This document shows, piece after piece, positions 1 through 8,487 of a stretch of DNA of 64,000 nucleotides. The position numbers and the translations under genes are program-made. The notes beneath the pieces were generated by a model that had not been told where the DNA came from, searched no databases, and was given only the letters and a program-made list of their open reading frames with translations. The stretch's first letter is position 1. Every line of letters begins with the position of its first letter. The stretch is from an uncultured Pelagibacteraceae bacterium (GTDB taxonomy: Bacteria > Pseudomonadota > Alphaproteobacteria > Pelagibacterales > Pelagibacteraceae). The stretch spans positions 49,074-113,073 of the forward strand of contig CACJJV010000003.1 of assembly GCA_902593845.1 (NCBI GenBank), written 5' to 3'.

Positions 1-348
1 TGTATTTTTAGACAAGATGCTGTTCATGGGTCAGGTGAAAACAATTCGGATGAAGATAGGTTTTTACTTGCAATAAGATATATAGCTACTGATAACAAAA
101 CTAGAAAAAATCATACTTCTGCTACTTTAGTAAGAGGCACCGATGAATATAATTTTTATGACCATGAGCCCGCTCCATTAGAGGATTTTGATAAAAAAAG
201 TATGAAATATCATCAAAAATTGATGTCAAAACAAACACAGGTATTCGCAGAGTATAAATTAAAAAAGTTTAGATTAAATTTTTTATCCTTTTTAGTCAAA
301 ATTCCATTAGTGAGATATATATATTATTGCTTGGCAAAAAAAATATAA
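1..348 (+). CDS. PhyH-family (phytanoyl-CoA dioxygenase-like) protein, C-terminal part
   Basis: The gene is open from the left edge in frame 1 and stops with TAA at 346-348; 115 C-terminal residues are visible. The stretch HGSGENNSDEDR followed by an AIRYI block is the usual C-terminal signature of Fe(II)/2-oxoglutarate-dependent PhyH oxygenases; its His is the distal iron ligand and the later Arg contacts 2-oxoglutarate in the family. A segment with LVRGTDEY and an acidic PLEDFD follows, also typical. The substrate cannot be told; in glycan clusters such enzymes often act on small hydroxylated or amino compounds (inference). It is followed directly by a membrane protein and a glycosyltransferase, so it probably belongs to an accessory surface-modification region. 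Confidence 0.82.
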   Translation, partial: CIFRQDAVHGSGENNSDEDRFLLAIRYIATDNKTRKNHTSATLVRGTDEYNFYDHEPAPLEDFDKKSMKYHQKLMSKQTQVFAEYKLKKFRLNFLSFLVKIPLVRYIYYCLAKKI

Positions 349-359
349 TATTAAAATTA

Positions 360-2465
360 ATGCTCAAAGTAAGGACGGAAACTTTATTTATTCACTTAAT
401 TTATATATTTATATCAATAATAATTTCAATTTATCTAATAGGTTTTAATAATTTAAATCCATTCAATTTAGATTGGCTATTAACAAATGATCAAGTTGGT
501 GAATTAATTGGTTGGCTAGACTATAAAAATTCAAAATTTTCTTTCCCCCTCGGAAATTTTGAAAAACCTGGTTTAGGGTTAAGTTCAATTATTTTTCATG
601 GAACTATTCCTTTGTTTGCCATTTTTTTTAAAACTTTTTTTTCACACATCGAAAATTTTCAGTATTTTAGTTTATGGATATTTATTTGTATCTATTTACA
701 GGGTTTTTTGTCTTTTTTAATATTAAAAAAATTTATCAATGAGGATGTAATATGTTTAATAGGGAGTATTTTTTTCGTTATAAGTCCAATTTTTGTTTAC
801 AGAATAGGAATTCATCTTTCTTTAGCTGCACATTGGTTAATATTGATATATTTTTTAAATCATTTAACAAAAAATAGAAATTATCATTTATATAATATAT
901 TAATAATTACTATTTCCTCTGGTATTCATTTTTATTTTACGGCTATTTTACTAATAATTAATACAATCTATTATTTTTTTAATTATAAAAAAATTTTCTT
1001 TATAAAATTTTTTCTTTTAAATTTGATTATTTTAAGTTCATTTATGTATTTGCTAGGATATTTTGTTTTACCTCCACAAGATGTAATTGGTTTTGGATAT
1101 GGTCAATATAAAATGAATTTGCTATCTATTATTGATCCAGGAGTTACGTCAATGGGAGACAAAATTAACTGGTCAATTCTTTTACCTGATATTCACAGTA
1201 ATTATGGTGAACATGAGGGTTTTAATTATCTTGGCGTAGGAGTAATTCTAACTTTTTTGATCTCATTAATTATTTTTTCAGATACTTTTACAAAATATAA
1301 ATGTAAAGAAAATTATGTAATCTTACTCATCGGAATAATTCTATTTTTTTTGGCAATTTCAAATAATATTCATTTTGGAAAATTTGAAATTTTTTCATTC
1401 ACTTTAAACAAATTTATCTATGGCTTTTTTGGAATGATAAGAGCAAGTGGTAGATTATTTTGGCCAATTTATTATTTTATCATTATTTTTTCTTTAATTT
1501 TTATATACAAAAAATATAAAGCAAAAAGTATTTTCATAATAAGTATCTTATTAACAATTCAAATTATAGATTTGTCATTAGGTTTCAAATATTATGAATT
1601 TGGAAAAATTTTTACAAAAGATAGAAAAATTTTAAAAGATGATATTTGGAATGAGATTGATCAAGAGTTTAAAGTTATAAGCCAAACTTTTGTTAAAAAT
1701 CAAAGCAATGACTTTTATAATATTACTCATTATTTAGTAAAATCAAAAATCATGTCAGAGATTTTTTATTCTGCAAGATATAATAGAAAAAATATGACTT
1801 CTTTAAGATATAAAAATTATACAGATTTATATAATGGAAAATTAAAGGATAAAATTTTTTTAGTAAGTTCTTTAAGTCATTTAAATCATTTAAAAAATTT
1901 ATATTTAGATCAAAAAGATATAAAATTTGTTAATAGAGATAACATTTGGATGTTGTTTAAATCAAATCGTATTGAAATAAAAAAAGATGATTTAGAAAAA
2001 CTTGAGAAAATCAAAAACAAAAAAATTTTTTTAAAAAAAAAAATTGAAATGAAATATCCAATAAATTCAAGTGAAATCTCTTTTTTAGGTATGGGATGGG
2101 AAAAATACAACAATGAAAATGAGCCTTGGACAGATGGACCAAACTCATCATTAATTATTGAATTGCCAGATCTAGATTTAGAAAAAGATTATTTTCTTGA
2201 AATGGAATTAGAAAATAAAAAAAATATTAAAGGAGAAAAAATTACTTTAGAAGTATTTTCATTAAATTTAGACAAAGTTTATAAATTTGATTTTGAAAAT
2301 ACTAACCAGACAATAAGGTTAAAATTAAAAAACAAAGAAAATGTTAATAAAATACTTCTTATAGATTTAAAATTGAAAGGGATGTTATCCGAATTTGATC
2401 AAATGATTTCACCAGACGAAAGGAAAATAGGTTTAAAATTAAAGAGTATAGAGTTAGTTAACTAA
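360..2465 (+). CDS. Large multi-spanning membrane protein, DUF6311-like (possible lipid-linked sugar glycosyltransferase)
   Basis: About 701 residues. The N-terminal ~430 are dominated by hydrophobic segments with an early acidic loop (NLDWLLTNDQVGELIGW) followed by FPLGN; this layout resembles the DUF6311 family and GT-C type sugar transferases, in which acidic residues of the first periplasmic loop are catalytic. The C-terminal ~250 residues are hydrophilic, Lys/Asn/Glu rich and probably periplasmic. I chose the ATG at 360 because it follows the preceding stop; an in-frame TTG at 327 would overlap the upstream gene by 22 bases. The gene is extremely AT rich, with an 11-A run at 2033-2043, more so than the core genes downstream. 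That suggests a variable-region gene. Substrate unknown. Confidence 0.7.
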   Translation: MLKVRTETLFIHLIYIFISIIISIYLIGFNNLNPFNLDWLLTNDQVGELIGWLDYKNSKFSFPLGNFEKPGLGLSSIIFHGTIPLFAIFFKTFFSHIENFQYFSLWIFICIYLQGFLSFLILKKFINEDVICLIGSIFFVISPIFVYRIGIHLSLAAHWLILIYFLNHLTKNRNYHLYNILIITISSGIHFYFTAILLIINTIYYFFNYKKIFFIKFFLLNLIILSSFMYLLGYFVLPPQDVIGFGYGQYKMNLLSIIDPGVTSMGDKINWSILLPDIHSNYGEHEGFNYLGVGVILTFLISLIIFSDTFTKYKCKENYVILLIGIILFFLAISNNIHFGKFEIFSFTLNKFIYGFFGMIRASGRLFWPIYYFIIIFSLIFIYKKYKAKSIFIISILLTIQIIDLSLGFKYYEFGKIFTKDRKILKDDIWNEIDQEFKVISQTFVKNQSNDFYNITHYLVKSKIMSEIFYSARYNRKNMTSLRYKNYTDLYNGKLKDKIFLVSSLSHLNHLKNLYLDQKDIKFVNRDNIWMLFKSNRIEIKKDDLEKLEKIKNKKIFLKKKIEMKYPINSSEISFLGMGWEKYNNENEPWTDGPNSSLIIELPDLDLEKDYFLEMELENKKNIKGEKITLEVFSLNLDKVYKFDFENTNQTIRLKLKNKENVNKILLIDLKLKGMLSEFDQMISPDERKIGLKLKSIELVN

Positions 2466-2469
2466 ATTA

Positions 2470-3189
2470 CTATCTTAGTAGTTTAGTAATTCTATAATAT
2501 TGTCTAGAAAATCTGAAAGTAAAAGCATCTAGCATGAAAAATAACATCATTTTTAAACTTACCATCCTTTTATTATCACTAACATTAACAGGAATGGATA
2601 AATAGTCTACTTCATATAATTTTGTTAAAATAAAAAACTCAGCGTCATGAAACAGATTTCTATCTGATAAAAATTTTGTAATTTTAATTTTTTTTTTATT
2701 AAAAAATTTAATGCATTGTGTGTCTTGATCAATTTTATTACCAAATAGAATTTGAAGATAAAACGAGCATATTATTGAAATAATTTTCCTGACTCCTGGT
2801 CTTTTGATTTTAGAGTTCAAATGAGTCTTAGGTCCATATATTAAATCAAAATCAGAGTTTTTAATTATTCTATAAGCTTTGGTATAAAAATTTAAATCCC
2901 AAGCATTGTCAATTGCACATATGGCGTTCAAATCATATTTTGATTTTTTTATACCCAATTTAATAGCAGATCCTCTAGATGCTTTTTTAATTTGGAAGAC
3001 TTTTAGATATTTATTTCTTTGATAAAGTTTTTTTAGTATTTCATTGGTTCCATCAGTAGATCCGTTTGAGATAATTAAAATTTCAAATTTTTTTACTTTT
3101 TTTGATTTGATCCAATCGAAAAAGTAATTGATGTTATGTAATCTTTTTTCTTCATTATAGATTGGAAATATAAAAGAAATTTTATTCAT
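2470..3189 (-). CDS. Family 2 glycosyltransferase
   Basis: 239 residues with a GT-A fold start: FPIYNEE at residues 8-14, ISNGSTDGT near 40-48 (UDP/GDP-sugar binding) and a RGSAIKLGI segment near 72-80. It resembles dolichyl-phosphate-mannose-synthase-like GT2 enzymes, but the metal-binding DxD reads AIDNAWD (D-N-A), so the second Asp is absent from its normal place. It has no membrane segment beyond a short hydrophobic stretch near 137-150. It converges on the DUF6311-like gene with a 4-bp gap, so the two may form a sugar donor/transferase pair (inference). Its start codon lies 25 bases from the 3' end of tRNA-fMet, marking the boundary between core and accessory genes. Confidence 0.8.
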   Translation of the reverse strand: MNKISFIFPIYNEEKRLHNINYFFDWIKSKKVKKFEILIISNGSTDGTNEILKKLYQRNKYLKVFQIKKASRGSAIKLGIKKSKYDLNAICAIDNAWDLNFYTKAYRIIKNSDFDLIYGPKTHLNSKIKRPGVRKIISIICSFYLQILFGNKIDQDTQCIKFFNKKKIKITKFLSDRNLFHDAEFFILTKLYEVDYLSIPVNVSDNKRMVSLKMMLFFMLDAFTFRFSRQYYRITKLLR

Positions 3190-3213
3190 TCATAAATTAA
3201 ATTTTATCAAATT

Positions 3214-3290
<77 letters not shown>

Positions 3291-3296
3291 ATATCA

Positions 3297-3503
3297 TTAA
3301 ATTCTGTTTTTAAGTTTATTTAATTTTTTAACTCTTTTAATATTCTCTTGAAGTATTCTCTTTTTTTTTTCTGATGGCTTTTCGTAAGTATTTTTAAGTT
3401 TTATTATTTTAAAAAAACCATCACGTTGAAGTTTTCTTTTTAAAACTCTAAGTGCTTGTTCGACATTATTATCTTTAACTTCTATTTTAATAACTACCTC
3501 CAA
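3297..3503 (-). CDS. rpsU: 30S ribosomal protein S21
   Basis: 68 residues, the usual S21 length in alphaproteobacteria. It shows the S21 core: VEQALRVLKRKLQRDG, then FFKIIKLKNTYEKPSEKKKR and a basic helical tail. The protein sits on the 30S platform near the anti-Shine-Dalgarno end of 16S rRNA and helps initiation. It is the last protein gene before tRNA-fMet, which follows at 6 bases, so a ribosomal initiation protein and the initiator tRNA probably share a transcript. A purine-rich region (CTCC on the plus strand, GGAG on the mRNA) lies just before the start codon. Confidence 0.95.
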   Translation of the reverse strand: MEVVIKIEVKDNNVEQALRVLKRKLQRDGFFKIIKLKNTYEKPSEKKKRILQENIKRVKKLNKLKNRI

Positions 3504-3560
3504 AAAAACGGTTAATTAACATTTTTAAAATTTTATGTCTATAAGTTTTATTAAATAAAC

Positions 3561-4130
3561 TCATTGGTTCTTTAAGGCTTTTTCTTTCTCTTTTTTCTCT
3601 CTTTTTATTCTTCTTTGAGCTTTCTCATCTGCCTCAATCAAATCTTTTTGTGAAAAAAGACCTAAAGCTACCGGATCCTTTGAATTTAGATTATTAAAAT
3701 TCCAATAACTTTTATTTCTGATAGACGAAACAGAATTTTTCGTCATTCCAATCAATTTTGCAATTTGTGAGTCTTTTAGTTGAGAATAGTGCTTTATTAA
3801 CCACAAAGCTGAGTCAGGTTTATCTTGTCTTTTAGATAATGGAATATATTTCTTATTCTTTTTTTCAGTAAAAGATATTTCAACATCAGTATTTTGAATT
3901 TTTAGAGGTCTATTTTCATCTTCTGAGGACAAGTTAATCTCATCTCTAGTGAGCTGACCAGCGATTATAGGATTATATCCTTTGATACCTTTAGCAACTT
4001 CTCCATCAGCTATCCCTTGAATTTCAACAACATGTAGTTTGCAAAACTCTGCAATTTGCTTAAATGTTAATGTGGTATTTTCTAAGAGCCATACGGCTGT
4101 AGCCATTGGCATTAATGGTGCGTTTGACAT
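3561..4130 (-). CDS. trcR: Cell-cycle transcriptional regulator TrcR (DUF1013)
   Basis: 189 residues. The N-terminal block MPMATAVWLLENTTLTFKQI, then FCKLHVVEIQGIADGEVAKGIKGYNP and GQLTRDEI, are hallmark segments of the alphaproteobacterial DUF1013 family called TrcR. Two helix-turn-helix-like segments can be recognised, TFKQIAEFCKLHVVEIQGI and DSQIAKLIGMTKNSVSSI, and the C-terminal tail is strongly charged. In other alphaproteobacteria it associates with RNA polymerase and influences cell-cycle genes; its role in this streamlined lineage is inferred from the family only. It lies 3 bases downstream of rpmE, in one operon with it. Confidence 0.9.
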   Translation of the reverse strand: MSNAPLMPMATAVWLLENTTLTFKQIAEFCKLHVVEIQGIADGEVAKGIKGYNPIIAGQLTRDEINLSSEDENRPLKIQNTDVEISFTEKKNKKYIPLSKRQDKPDSALWLIKHYSQLKDSQIAKLIGMTKNSVSSIRNKSYWNFNNLNSKDPVALGLFSQKDLIEADEKAQRRIKREKKEKEKALKNQ

Positions 4131-4133
4131 TAA

Positions 4134-4358
4134 TTACTTTTCACTCTTAAAGTTTTGAAATTTCTTATTAAATTTACTTATTCTACCTTTGTCCATTAAT
4201 TTTTGTTTCCCACCAGTCCATGCAGAGTGAGACTTTGGATCAATCTCTAATTTAAGTAAATCACCTTCTTTTCCCCAAGTTGATTTAGTCTCAAATTGTG
4301 TCCCATCGGTCATCTCGACTTTTATTGAGTGATAATTTGGATGAATTTTTTTTTTCAT
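4134..4358 (-). CDS. rpmE: 50S ribosomal protein L31
   Basis: 74 residues, beginning KKKIHPNYH and carrying the [17 protein letters not shown] end typical of L31. No Cys residues are present, so this is the zinc-independent (C-minus) form common in alphaproteobacteria. L31 bridges the 50S central protuberance to the 30S head. It is followed 3 bases on by trcR and preceded by suhB with a 34-bp gap. Confidence 0.95.
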   Translation of the reverse strand: MKKKIHPNYHSIKVEMTDGTQFETKSTWGKEGDLLKLEIDPKSHSAWTGGKQKLMDKGRISKFNKKFQNFKSEK

Positions 4359-4392
4359 GTGAGACTTATAGCAAAAGTTTTTTTTAAAACAA

Positions 4393-5136
4393 TTAAAAGT
4401 TACTTATTTTTTTAATAAATTTGTCATTAATATTGGGACTTGATGCTATCACATTTAAATTTTTATGAGTACTAAGGTCGATATCATTAATTACGCCTCC
4501 AGCCTCTCGAAGAATAATTAATCCTGCTGCTATATCCCAAAGATTAAGGTTATTTTGACAGTATCCATCATATCTTCCAGCGGCGACATAAGCCAAATCT
4601 AAAGCTGCACAACCAGATTTTCTTGTGGAAATTTCATTTATAGAATTATATTTTTTTCCACCTGTTGCAAACAAACACTCTGATAATTCATTTTTATTTG
4701 AAACTCTGATTCTTTCATTATTAAAAAAGGCACCATTATTTTTTTCTGCATAAAACATTTCATTTTTTATTGGATCAAAAATTAAACCAGATTTTATTTC
4801 ACCTTTCGACAATAAACCAATTGAAATAGCAAAATGAGGTATCCCATGTAAAAAGTTTATAGTCCCATCTATTGGGTCAATAATCCATGTATTTTCACTA
4901 TCTTTATTTTTTTTAAAACCATTTTCCTCACTTAAGATTGAAAAATTTGGTTTACTTTTTATTAATTCATCAATGATTATTTTTTCAGCCTTTAAGTCTG
5001 CGTTAGTAACAAAATCGGAGGGACCCTTTTTTTTTACCTGAAGTTTTTCGATTTCTCCAAAGTCTCTGATTAAAATTTTTGATGCTTTTTCAGAAGCTTT
5101 AATCATAATATTCAAATTAGCAGAAATGGAGTTCAT
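4393..5136 (-). CDS. suhB: Inositol monophosphatase family protein (SuhB-like)
   Basis: 247 residues with the family's metal-binding motifs in order: [11 protein letters not shown] (about 41-51), LSEENG (about 68-73), the core [15 protein letters not shown] (about 84-98) and [15 protein letters not shown] near 201-215. These place the three Asp/Glu sites that bind Mg2+. The enzyme removes phosphate from inositol-1-phosphate or related sugar phosphates; the SuhB type also takes part in rRNA antitermination in other bacteria. It lies 2 bases downstream of efp, so the two are co-transcribed. Confidence 0.9.
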   Translation of the reverse strand: MNSISANLNIMIKASEKASKILIRDFGEIEKLQVKKKGPSDFVTNADLKAEKIIIDELIKSKPNFSILSEENGFKKNKDSENTWIIDPIDGTINFLHGIPHFAISIGLLSKGEIKSGLIFDPIKNEMFYAEKNNGAFFNNERIRVSNKNELSECLFATGGKKYNSINEISTRKSGCAALDLAYVAAGRYDGYCQNNLNLWDIAAGLIILREAGGVINDIDLSTHKNLNVIASSPNINDKFIKKISNF

Positions 5137-5138
5137 AA

Positions 5139-5699
5139 TTAATTTTTCTTAATATATTCAAGATTTTTAGTATCTATAATTACTTCGTCTCCAGCTTCAA
5201 TAAAAGGAGGCACTTGAATATTTAAACCATTATTTAATGTTGCGGGCTTATAAGATGATGAAACAGTCTGTCCTTTTAAAGCAGCATCAGTAGTTTCTAT
5301 TTTACATACAACTTGTTTTGGTAAATCTACTGAAATAGGTAATTCATTATAGAAGCTAACAGAAACTTCTAAATTTTCAGTCAATAATTTTCCCTTCTCT
5401 CCAATTAAACTTTTTTTAATTTCAATTTGCTCAAATGACTTTGGTTCCATAAAAAAATAGTTATTTTCATCTTTATAAAGATAATTATAATTTATTTCCT
5501 CTAATGATGCCTTTTCAACAGTTTCACTTGATCTAAATCGCTCATTCAATTTGGTATTTTTATTTAAACTTTTCATTTCAACCTGTGCAAATGCACCACC
5601 TTTTCCAGGCTTCACATGTTGTGTTTTTAGTACTTGCCACAAGTCATTTCTATGTTCTAGCAACATACCCACTCTAATTTCTCCAGCATTTATTTTCAT
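5139..5699 (-). CDS. efp: Translation elongation factor P
   Basis: 186 residues, standard length for three-domain EF-P. The KOW-like first domain contains HVKPGKGGAFAQVEMKSL; the loop Lys after HVKPG is the residue modified in beta-lysylated or rhamnosylated relatives. The C-terminal OB domain ends with GLNIQVPPFIEAGDEVIIDT. EF-P relieves ribosome stalling at consecutive prolines. Its start overlaps the thiE stop by 4 bases and its stop lies 2 bases before suhB, so it belongs to the same transcript. Confidence 0.96.
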   Translation of the reverse strand: MKINAGEIRVGMLLEHRNDLWQVLKTQHVKPGKGGAFAQVEMKSLNKNTKLNERFRSSETVEKASLEEINYNYLYKDENNYFFMEPKSFEQIEIKKSLIGEKGKLLTENLEVSVSFYNELPISVDLPKQVVCKIETTDAALKGQTVSSSYKPATLNNGLNIQVPPFIEAGDEVIIDTKNLEYIKKN

Positions 5700-6310
5700 T
5701 TTAAAATCTTAATTGCCTGTATTGGTTTCAATTTATCGTTATTCCAAATGTAGCCTGAAATAGCTAAAAAGTTTGCTTTATTCAATAAAAGATTTTTATA
5801 ATTGTTTGAATTAATGCCACCAATTGCAACTACGGGAGTTTTTGTGATTTTTTTGACTTTTCTAAGTAAATTAATCGAGGCTCTGTATTTTATTTTTTTG
5901 GTTTTTGAACTATTAAAAGCTCCTAAGGCTATGTAGTCAGCCTTATTTTTTACAGCAATTTTTGATAATTTTATAGAGTTATGACAAGTAACACCTATTA
6001 TCTTGTTACCAATTAATTTTCTTGCTTTTATAATATCCATATCTTTTTGACCCAAATGACAACCATCAGCATTTAATTTTTTAGCAATTAAAACATCATC
6101 ATTAATTAAAAATTTGACCTTAAATTTTTTACAAATTTTCATAATTTTTCTACCGATGATCAATTTTTTTTTAAAAGTTTCTTTTTTTAGCCTCAACTGG
6201 AAAAAACTCACTTTTTTTTGTTGAAGGATCTTAGTTAAATCTTGATAGAATGACTTATAAATTTTTACTGGTGAAATGAGATAAATGAATTTTTTTTTTT
6301 TAATTCTCAA
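5696..6310 (-). CDS. thiE: Thiamine-phosphate synthase
   Basis: 204 residues of a TIM-barrel TMP synthase: the FFQLRLKKETFKKK segment, LINDD (about 88-92) where the Asp binds Mg2+, DGCHLGQKDMD, a GVTCHNS segment and VAIGGIN near the end. It joins hydroxymethylpyrimidine diphosphate to thiazole phosphate. No ATG precedes the conserved core; the best start is a TTG at 6310-6308 that overlaps the end of the aldolase gene, immediately followed by a run of 12 A (minus strand). With thiD elsewhere in the window this fits SAR11 thiamin metabolism, where cultured strains lack thiC and depend on external pyrimidine precursor (established for Pelagibacter). Confidence 0.88.
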   Translation of the reverse strand: MRIKKKKFIYLISPVKIYKSFYQDLTKILQQKKVSFFQLRLKKETFKKKLIIGRKIMKICKKFKVKFLINDDVLIAKKLNADGCHLGQKDMDIIKARKLIGNKIIGVTCHNSIKLSKIAVKNKADYIALGAFNSSKTKKIKYRASINLLRKVKKITKTPVVAIGGINSNNYKNLLLNKANFLAISGYIWNNDKLKPIQAIKILK

Positions 6311-7307
6311 GTTCTTTAGACCATTTACCCTGAGCAGCTAATGTATTCATTTTTGCTCTCTGGTTAAAAATTTTTTGGGTGCCCTCAATATTTTTTGTGT
6401 CTTGTGACCAAAATTTTAATGCACTGTGTTGAAGAGCTCGTCCATAAGAGAAACTCATTATAAAGCTGGTATTATTGTATTTATTTATCAAATTTAAATT
6501 TTCTGTTGCCTCTATTTCTGATTGACCACCAGATAAAAATGCTATTCCTGGTACCTCTGATGGAACGGAGTCTTTTAAACATTTAAGAGTTAACTTTGCA
6601 ACCTCTTCGTTTGATATTTTGTTTTTACATTTATTACCAGCTAAAATCATATTTGGCTTTAATATAATTCCTTTCAAATCAACTTTATGCAAGATTAATT
6701 CTTCAAAACATTTTTTTATTACTTCAGAGGTCTTTTCATAACATTCTTTTGCTGAATGTTCACCATCCATTAAGACTTCAGGTTCAACAATTGGAACCAT
6801 ATTAGATTCTTGAACTAATGCAGAATATCTAGCTAACGCATGTGCATTAGATTGAATTGAGAGTTTACTTGGATGTTCTTTTGATATGCTATAAACACCT
6901 CGCCATTTTGTAAACTTGGCTCCTAATTTATAATATTCTTTTAATCTTTCTCTTAATCCATCCAAACCCTCAGTGATTTTTTCATTTGGAGAACCTGCTA
7001 AAACTTTTGCTCCAGTATCAACTTTGATACCTGGAGCACTCCCCATTTCAGAAATTAATTCTGGGATTTTATTTTTTTTTGAGGTTATTTGTTTTATTGT
7101 TTCATCGTATAAAATTACTCCTCCAATATATTCAGTCATTCCAGACGCACTAAACAATATTTCTCTAAATAATAATCGGTTTTCAGCTGTTGATTGAACT
7201 TTAACTGACTCTAATCTTTTAGTCATAGTTGCAGTACTCTCGTCAGCAGCAAGAATACCCTTTCCATTATTAAGTATTTTTAATGCAATGTTATTTAATT
7301 CAGACAT
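6300..7307 (-). CDS. fba: Fructose-bisphosphate aldolase, class I
   Basis: 335 residues of the glycolytic class I family: GKGILAADESTATMTKRL near the N terminus, KWRGVYSI, VPIVEPEVLMDGEHS, the Schiff-base Lys in GIILKPNMIL, and FLSGGQSEIEATENLN. It interconverts fructose-1,6-bisphosphate with glyceraldehyde-3-phosphate and dihydroxyacetone phosphate without a metal. It follows pgk by one base in the tkt-gap-pgk-fba order shared by many alphaproteobacteria. Its stop lies inside the start region of thiE, suggesting translational coupling. Confidence 0.94.
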   Translation of the reverse strand: MSELNNIALKILNNGKGILAADESTATMTKRLESVKVQSTAENRLLFREILFSASGMTEYIGGVILYDETIKQITSKKNKIPELISEMGSAPGIKVDTGAKVLAGSPNEKITEGLDGLRERLKEYYKLGAKFTKWRGVYSISKEHPSKLSIQSNAHALARYSALVQESNMVPIVEPEVLMDGEHSAKECYEKTSEVIKKCFEELILHKVDLKGIILKPNMILAGNKCKNKISNEEVAKLTLKCLKDSVPSEVPGIAFLSGGQSEIEATENLNLINKYNNTSFIMSFSYGRALQHSALKFWSQDTKNIEGTQKIFNQRAKMNTLAAQGKWSKELEN

Positions 7308-7308
7308 A

Positions 7309-8487
7309 TTAATTTAAAGCTTTTATACCAGGTAACTCTTTACCTTCAAGATATTCTAAAAATGCTCCACCGGCAGTTGAAACAAAGTTAAAATTTTCTA
7401 ATAATTTAATTTTATTGATAAGAGCTATCGTATCTCCACCTCCTACAACTGAGTAAATTGAATTATTTTTATTTTTATTTGTGATAGCTTTTGCAATATC
7501 GTAACTGCCATTAGCAAAATTTGGATTTTCAAAATATCCTGCTGGTCCATTCCAAAGAACTGTTTCGCTATTTTCAATAATACTTTTTATCTTGTCTAAT
7601 GTCTTAGGACCAATATCCAAAATGATATCATCATCTTTAATATTAGTAATTTCTTTGATTTGAGGCTCATCATCTAAATTTTTTCCAATCAAAACATCAT
7701 CTGGGAAAATTATTTTACAAGAATGACTTTTTAAAGTTTCAAAAATCTCTTTTATCATTAGATCACAATTTTCCTCTTTAATTGATTTACCTATTGGGTT
7801 TCCTTTGTATTTAATTATGTTATTAGCCATTCCACCAACAATGATAATATTATCAAATTTAGATATTAAATTTTTTATTATTCCAATTTTAGTTGAAATT
7901 TTTGATCCCCCAATAATACAAGTGATTGGTTTTTTGATTTCTGTTGTAACTTTTTTTAAAGCACTAATTTCTGTTTCCAACTGCAATCCAGCAAAAGAGG
8001 GAAGAAATTCGGTTATTTTACTTACAGAGGCGTGTGCTCTGTGAGAGCAAGAAAAAGCATCGTTTACATACAAATCAGCAAGTTTAGCTAAATGTTGTGC
8101 AAAATTAGTGTCATTTTTTTCTTCCTCTTTGTAAAATCTAATATTCTCTAAAAAAACTATTTGATCATTTGGGTCTTCGAACAAATTTTCTTTTTTTAAT
8201 TTAAAAATATCTTCTTTAACTAATCTAATTTTCTTATTTATTTTTTTTTCCACATTTTCACAAATTGGTTTAAGTGAAAGGTCCGTAATTACCTTACCTT
8301 TTGGCCGTCCTATGTGAGAAATTATTATAATCTTTGATTGTTCTTTTATTAGAAAATTTATAATTGGAATAATCTTATCTATCCTTGTTTCGTCAGTAAT
8401 TAATCCTTTTTTTAATGGAACATTTAAATCCAACCTTAATAAAACTTTTTTTTTATTAAGATTTTTCTGGTCTTTTATACTATTCAT
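7309..8487 (-). CDS. pgk: Phosphoglycerate kinase
   Basis: 392 residues, normal length. Visible marks: VLLRLDLNVPLK at the N terminus (substrate Asp/Asn), SHIGRPKG, FLENIRFYKEEE, the NDAFSCSHRAHAS block, GGSKISTKIG in the hinge/nucleotide domain and the nucleotide-binding VVGGGDTIALI near the C terminus. It interconverts 1,3-bisphosphoglycerate and 3-phosphoglycerate with ATP. Its start overlaps the gap stop by one base, so expression is coupled. Confidence 0.96.
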   Translation of the reverse strand: MNSIKDQKNLNKKKVLLRLDLNVPLKKGLITDETRIDKIIPIINFLIKEQSKIIIISHIGRPKGKVITDLSLKPICENVEKKINKKIRLVKEDIFKLKKENLFEDPNDQIVFLENIRFYKEEEKNDTNFAQHLAKLADLYVNDAFSCSHRAHASVSKITEFLPSFAGLQLETEISALKKVTTEIKKPITCIIGGSKISTKIGIIKNLISKFDNIIIVGGMANNIIKYKGNPIGKSIKEENCDLMIKEIFETLKSHSCKIIFPDDVLIGKNLDDEPQIKEITNIKDDDIILDIGPKTLDKIKSIIENSETVLWNGPAGYFENPNFANGSYDIAKAITNKNKNNSIYSVVGGGDTIALINKIKLLENFNFVSTAGGAFLEYLEGKELPGIKALN

